Part shown: positions 6,343 to 9,322 of the stretch, piece after piece
How positions within the stretch are numbered: position 1 is the stretch's first letter
How the letters are laid out: every line of letters begins with the position of its first letter
Assembly: GCA_011390855.1 (NCBI GenBank)
Contig: JAABRN010000486.1
Span: 1-9,322, forward strand
DNA length: 9,322 nt
Reading direction: 5' to 3'
DNA from: Hydrogenophaga sp.
Lineage (GTDB): Bacteria; Pseudomonadota; Gammaproteobacteria; Burkholderiales; Burkholderiaceae_C
The notes under the pieces: model-generated
Seen by the model: only the letters and a program-made list of their open reading frames with translations
What the model was told of the DNA's origin: nothing
Databases searched by the model: none
Made by a program: the position numbers and the translations under genes

Positions 6343-7395
6343 ATGCCCAACAGCCACAAGATCACGCCGCAGGAAGCCCTGCTACGCACCATCGAGCACC
6401 GCGAAATCTTCCACGATGAGATGTTGCACCTCATGCGCTTGATCATGGGGGGTGAGATGTCGCCCGTGATGATGGCCGCGCTCGTCACTGGCCTGCGCGT
6501 GAAGAAAGAAACCATTGGCGAAATCACGGCGGCGGCGCAGGTGATGCGCGAGTTCTCCACCAAGGTGCATGTGGCCGACAAGACCCACCTGGTGGATATC
6601 GTGGGCACCGGTGGTGACGGTTCCCATACCTTCAACATCTCCACCTGCAGCATGTTCGTGGCCGCCGCCGCCGGTGCGCGCGTGAGCAAACACGGCGGAC
6701 GCAGCGTGTCCAGCAAGAGTGGCAGCGCAGACGTGCTTGAGAGCCTGGGCGTCAACATCAACCTCTCGCCAGAACAGATAGCGCGTTGCATCGAGCAGGT
6801 GGGCGTGGGTTTCATGTTTGCGCCCAACCACCACCCCGCCATGAAGAACGTGGCGCCGGTGCGCCGTGAGCTGGGCATCAAGACCATCTTCAACATCCTT
6901 GGGCCGCTGACCAACCCGGCCTCGGCACCCAACATCCTCATGGGTGTGTTTCACCCCGATCTGGTGGGCATTCAGGTGCGCGCGCTGCAGCGCCTGGGCG
7001 CCGAACACGCGGTGGTGGTCTACGGCCGCGACGGCATGGACGAGGTCTCGCTGGGAGCTGCCACCATGGTGGGTGAGCTCAAGAACGGTGAAATCACCGA
7101 ATACGAGATCCACCCGGAGGACTTCGGCCTGACCATGGCCAGCAACCGTGCCTTGCGTGTCGAAACCCCGGAAGACTCGCGGGCCATGTTGATGGGCGTG
7201 CTGGAAAACCGCGACGACCCGGCTTTTCGGGCGGCCGCCGACATCGTGGCGCTCAACGCCGGTATTGGCCTCTATGCCGCCAATGTGGTGAGCGACATGA
7301 AGGAGGGCCTTGATCTGGCGCGCAAAACGCTCGAGTCCGGCGCGGCCCTCGCCAAGCTGGAGCAACTCAAAGCTTTCGCGGTGGCGACGTCATGA
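6343..7395 (+). CDS. trpD: Anthranilate phosphoribosyltransferase
   Basis: TrpD transfers phosphoribosyl from PRPP to anthranilate, the second step of tryptophan synthesis. The 350-residue protein has the family's usual length and motifs: [17 protein letters not shown] (85-101, PRPP-binding glycine loop), [15 protein letters not shown] (116-130), [17 protein letters not shown] (162-178, anthranilate site), [12 protein letters not shown] (181-192) and the metal-binding DGMDE (229-233). Start: ATG 6343 gives [14 protein letters not shown], with GGAG six bases upstream; the same frame is open further upstream, but that part is antisense-like noise over the exporter gene. It is a free-standing TrpD, not fused to TrpG as in enterics. 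It overlaps trpC by four bases (ATGA), so translation of the two is probably coupled. Confidence 0.98.
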   Translation: MPNSHKITPQEALLRTIEHREIFHDEMLHLMRLIMGGEMSPVMMAALVTGLRVKKETIGEITAAAQVMREFSTKVHVADKTHLVDIVGTGGDGSHTFNISTCSMFVAAAAGARVSKHGGRSVSSKSGSADVLESLGVNINLSPEQIARCIEQVGVGFMFAPNHHPAMKNVAPVRRELGIKTIFNILGPLTNPASAPNILMGVFHPDLVGIQVRALQRLGAEHAVVVYGRDGMDEVSLGAATMVGELKNGEITEYEIHPEDFGLTMASNRALRVETPEDSRAMLMGVLENRDDPAFRAAADIVALNAGIGLYAANVVSDMKEGLDLARKTLESGAALAKLEQLKAFAVATS

Positions 7396-8192
7396 GCGAC
7401 ATCCTGAACAAGATCGTGGCTGTCAAACACGAGGAAATCGCTGCAGCCCAGAAAAGGAAGCCCCTGGATGTGGTGCGTTTCGATGCCGAAAGTCGCGTGC
7501 TGACCCGCGACTTCGAAGCCGCACTCCGCGCCAAAATCAAAGCCGGCCAGGCAGCCGTGATCGCCGAGATCAAGAAAGCCAGCCCCAGCAAAGGTGTGCT
7601 TCGTGAAGACTTCATTCCCGCCGACATTGCCCAAAGCTACGCAGAAGGGGACGGCAAGATCCAGGCCGCTTGTCTTTCTGTATTGACCGATCGCCAGTTT
7701 TTCCAGGGTAGCCCCGACTTCCTGAAGCAGGCACGCGCGAGTTGTGACTTGCCCGTGCTGCGCAAGGACTTCATGGTCGACCCTTACCAGGTCTTTGAGG
7801 CGCGTTCCATGGGGGCGGATGCCATTTTGCTGATCGCGGCCTGCCTGGACGATGCCCAGATGGCCGACCTGGAAGCCCTTGCGCTGACCCTGAACATGGC
7901 GGTGCTGGTGGAGGTGCACGACCGGGAAGAGCTGCAACGCGCCCTGAAGCTCAAAACCCCGCTGCTGGGTATCAACAACCGCAATCTGCGCAGCTTTGAA
8001 GTTTCGCTCCAGACCACGCTGGACATGCTGCCCGATGTGCCAGCCGATCGGCTGCTGATCACCGAGTCCGGCATTCTGTCCCGGGCCGACGTGAGCCTCA
8101 TGCGAGATGCCAATGTGCACGGCTTCCTCGTCGGCGAGGCTTTCATGCGCGCGCCCGATCCGGGTCTGGCGTTGGCCGAGTTGTTCGGGTGA
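7392..8192 (+). CDS. trpC: Indole-3-glycerol phosphate synthase
   Basis: TrpC closes the indole ring, turning 1-(o-carboxyphenylamino)-1-deoxyribulose 5-phosphate into indole-3-glycerol phosphate. The 266-residue protein is a single-function TIM barrel of normal length, without a fused TrpF domain. Catalytic and binding residues are visible: Glu59 and Lys61 in [13 protein letters not shown] (56-68), Lys125 in [13 protein letters not shown] (121-133), Glu174 in VEVHD (173-177), the Asn cluster in GINNRNL (193-199), Glu225-Ser226 in ITESGI (223-228), and the phosphate-binding [10 protein letters not shown] (244-253). The start overlaps the trpD stop (ATGA) and the stop overlaps the ung start (GTGA), so it lies in a tightly coupled trpD-trpC-ung run. 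The intermediate step (trpF) must be encoded elsewhere. Confidence 0.98.
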   Translation: MSDILNKIVAVKHEEIAAAQKRKPLDVVRFDAESRVLTRDFEAALRAKIKAGQAAVIAEIKKASPSKGVLREDFIPADIAQSYAEGDGKIQAACLSVLTDRQFFQGSPDFLKQARASCDLPVLRKDFMVDPYQVFEARSMGADAILLIAACLDDAQMADLEALALTLNMAVLVEVHDREELQRALKLKTPLLGINNRNLRSFEVSLQTTLDMLPDVPADRLLITESGILSRADVSLMRDANVHGFLVGEAFMRAPDPGLALAELFG

Positions 8193-8938
8193 GCGTGTCG
8201 GCGGTTCAGGGCACACTGGCGCTTGAAGCGGCGGAACGAAGTGCTGACTTGCCGGATTCGGTCGACCCCGTCAGTTGGTCCGTCGATGCAGGTTGGACGG
8301 ATCTGGTGCGGGAATTCCGGACTTCGCCGCATGGCCTCGGCCTGGTTGCATTTCTGCGGGAGCGTATGGCCCATGGGGCGGTGGTGTACCCCCCGAAGCC
8401 CCTGAGAGCGCTCGATCTGGTGGCGCCTGAGTCTGTTCGCGTGGTCGTTCTGGGGCAGGATCCTTATCACGGACCGGGCCAGGCGGAAGGCCTGGCGTTT
8501 TCGGTGGCACCCGGCGTCAAGATTCCGCCGAGCTTGCGGAACATTTTCAAGGAGCTTCAGCGCGATACCGGCGCCGTTTTCCCCCCTCAAGGCTCGCTGG
8601 TTCACTGGGCGGAGCAGGGCGTGTTGCTGCTGAACACCTGCCTCACGGTGGAAGACGGACACCCGGCCAGTCATGCCGGGCAAGGTTGGGAGGCGCTGAC
8701 CGACGCTGTCATCCGCTGCTGCAGCGAGACCGGTCCAGCGAAGGTGTTTTTGCTCTGGGGCGCGCACGCACAGAAAAAGCGGCCATTGATAGACGCATCC
8801 CGGCATCTGATCCTTTGCGCCAACCACCCGTCGCCCCTGTCTGCAGCCCGTGGTCCGGTCCCTTTTCTGGGCTGTGGGCATTTCGGCCAAGCCAATGCCT
8901 GGCTGGTGAAGAAGGGGTACCCGCCCATCCGGTGGTGA
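8189..8938 (+). CDS. ung: Uracil-DNA glycosylase, family 1
   Basis: Ung removes uracil from DNA arising from cytosine deamination or dUTP misincorporation, starting base-excision repair. The 249-residue protein carries the family-1 water-activating motif [10 protein letters not shown] (89-98, catalytic Asp91), the uracil-pocket region [11 protein letters not shown] (113-123), [20 protein letters not shown] (144-163), [11 protein letters not shown] (187-197) and the DNA-intercalation motif NHPSPLSA (212-219, His213). The usual GQAHGLAFSV reads [10 protein letters not shown] here, with Glu100 replacing the His of E. coli Ung; the catalytic residues are unchanged. The first 25 or so residues are not conserved, so a later start is possible, but GTG 8189 overlaps the trpC stop (GTGA), an arrangement suited to coupled translation. 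It appears to be a passenger at the end of the trp operon. No clear terminator follows. Confidence 0.96.
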   Translation: MSVSAVQGTLALEAAERSADLPDSVDPVSWSVDAGWTDLVREFRTSPHGLGLVAFLRERMAHGAVVYPPKPLRALDLVAPESVRVVVLGQDPYHGPGQAEGLAFSVAPGVKIPPSLRNIFKELQRDTGAVFPPQGSLVHWAEQGVLLLNTCLTVEDGHPASHAGQGWEALTDAVIRCCSETGPAKVFLLWGAHAQKKRPLIDASRHLILCANHPSPLSAARGPVPFLGCGHFGQANAWLVKKGYPPIRW

Positions 8939-8954
8939 ATCCTGCCGGACAGGG

Positions 8955-8985
8955 CTGACCGTGCTTGAAAAAACCATGGCATAAT
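8955..8985 (+). promoter_or_regulatory. Candidate promoter of the tRNA-Tyr/tRNA-Gly unit
   Basis: TGGCATAAT (8977-8985) forms an extended -10 with CATAAT (8980-8985). The best -35 is CTGACC/TGACCG at 8955-8961, with an 18-19 base spacing. The GC-rich bases after the -10 (GCTGGGCTGCGC) resemble a stringent-control discriminator, common in stable-RNA promoters. The tRNA begins 16 bases after the -10. TTGAAA at 8965-8970 is too close to serve as the -35. Confidence 0.5.
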
Positions 8986-9000
8986 GCTGGGCTGCGCTAT

Positions 9001-9086
9001 GGAGGGGTGGCCGAGTGGTTAAAGGCAGCAGACTGTAAATCTGCCCGCTAACGCGTACGCTGGTTCGAATCCAGCCTCCTCCACCA
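9001..9086 (+). tRNA. tRNA-Tyr (anticodon GTA)
   Basis: An 86-base class II tRNA with encoded CCA. Acceptor arms GGAGGGG (9001-9007) and CTCCTCC (9076-9082) pair over seven positions with one G-U; the discriminator is A9083. The anticodon arm GCAGA-CTGTAAA-TCTGC presents GTA at 9035-9037. A long variable arm follows (CCGCTAACGCGTACGCT), and the T arm is GCTGG-TTCGAAT-CCAGC. The long variable arm plus GTA anticodon identify tyrosine. In beta-proteobacteria this tRNA commonly precedes tRNA-Gly and tuf. Confidence 0.98.
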
Positions 9087-9116
9087 GCAACCAGTGCGAT
9101 ATGAGAGTGATTGGAA

Positions 9117-9130
9117 TCAAAGCGCTTTGA
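9117..9130. repeat. Perfect 14-bp palindrome between the tRNAs
   Basis: TCAAAGC-GCTTTGA is an exact palindrome in the 83-base spacer between tRNA-Tyr and tRNA-Gly. It lacks a loop and a T-run, so it is not a standard terminator. It could be an RNA-processing structure or a protein-binding site. Function is unknown. Confidence 0.4.
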
Positions 9131-9169
9131 GTGTGTCGGTCTTTGGGTTCTGAAGATGGGCCTGTTCGG

Positions 9170-9243
9170 GCGGGAGTAGTTCAATGGTAGAACCCCAGCC
9201 TTCCAAGCTGATGACGCGGGTTCGATTCCCGTCTCCCGCTCCA
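9170..9243 (+). tRNA. tRNA-Gly (anticodon TCC)
   Basis: A 74-base tRNA with encoded CCA. Acceptor arms GCGGGAG (9170-9176) and CTCCCGC (9233-9239) pair perfectly; the discriminator is T9240. The anticodon loop CTTCCAA shows TCC at 9202-9204. The T arm is GCGGG-TTCGATT-CCCGT, ending in a G-U pair. The outermost anticodon-stem pair (C9195 with A9211) is mismatched, where E. coli tRNA-Gly(TCC) has T-A. This tRNA reads GGA and GGG codons. It is probably co-transcribed with tRNA-Tyr. Confidence 0.97.
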
Positions 9244-9322
9244 TGTTGCATCGGATGTTGTGCCCGTCAGGGTGGTTGTGAAGGTTTTCAGGCGTCCAGC
9301 CAGGTGCTGGGTGCCTTTGCCC
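9244..9322. other. Right-end sequence after tRNA-Gly, nothing recognised
   Basis: The last 79 bases hold no identifiable gene. In related genomes a further tRNA and tuf (elongation factor Tu) usually follow tRNA-Tyr and tRNA-Gly, but neither is visible here, so that continuation is only an expectation. Confidence 0.4.

Noticed and set aside
8941..8953. Terminator after ung (CCTG-CCGGA-CAGG)
   Set aside because: A four-pair stem with no T-run is too weak to call.
7784..9244. Minus-strand frame of 486 codons over trpC, ung and both tRNAs
   Set aside because: It runs through two tRNA genes and ung, so it cannot be a real gene. Its opening residues (MERETGIEPASSAWKAGVLPLNYSRP-type) are the familiar spurious translation of tRNA genes.
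1..9322. CRISPR arrays, defence genes, transposases, phage genes
   Set aside because: No regularly spaced direct repeats and no such proteins were seen in either strand; the window is mostly housekeeping metabolism.

Overview
The window looks like chromosomal DNA of a beta-proteobacterium of the order Burkholderiales, most likely the family Comamonadaceae (Hydrogenophaga/Acidovorax-like). This rests on high GC content, the style of the TrpE and TrpD proteins, GC-rich palindromic repeats of the kind scattered through Comamonadaceae genomes, and the neighbourhood trpEGDC-ung followed by tRNA-Tyr and tRNA-Gly. The genus assignment is inference.

Left part (1-1922, minus strand): the 5' two thirds of hemE (uroporphyrinogen decarboxylase) run off the left edge. 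A gap of about 546 bp follows in which I recognise no gene, only several short inverted repeats. Next is a gene for a secreted chalcone-isomerase-like protein. Its start region carries a 14-bp inverted repeat that resembles a TetR-type operator.

Centre (about 2030-8938, plus strand): a tryptophan operon. It opens with an extended -10 promoter, an overlooked 27-codon leader peptide ending in Trp-Pro-Trp, and a hairpin-rich leader RNA, as expected for attenuation control. Then come trpE, trpG, a low-specificity threonine aldolase gene (ltaE-like), a LysE/RhtB-family exporter gene, trpD, trpC and ung. The trp genes cover chorismate to anthranilate (TrpE+TrpG), anthranilate to phosphoribosyl-anthranilate (TrpD), and ring closure to indole-3-glycerol phosphate (TrpC). 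trpF, trpB and trpA are not in the window, so the pathway is split. Junctions are tight: trpE/trpG and trpD/trpC overlap as ATGA, and trpC/ung as GTGA. The aldolase-exporter pair interrupts the trp genes and is flanked upstream by a palindrome-containing gap.

The most unusual points are: a trp leader peptide whose start codon lies only a few bases from the predicted transcription start (possibly leaderless); a TrpG with about 32 extra N-terminal residues encoded largely by a GC-rich palindromic repeat, starting at a well-placed Shine-Dalgarno site; and the aldolase/exporter pair inside the trp operon.

Right end (8939-9322): a tRNA promoter, tRNA-Tyr(GTA), a perfect 14-bp palindrome in the spacer, and tRNA-Gly(TCC). 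In related genomes such tRNAs precede tuf, but no tuf sequence is visible before the window ends.
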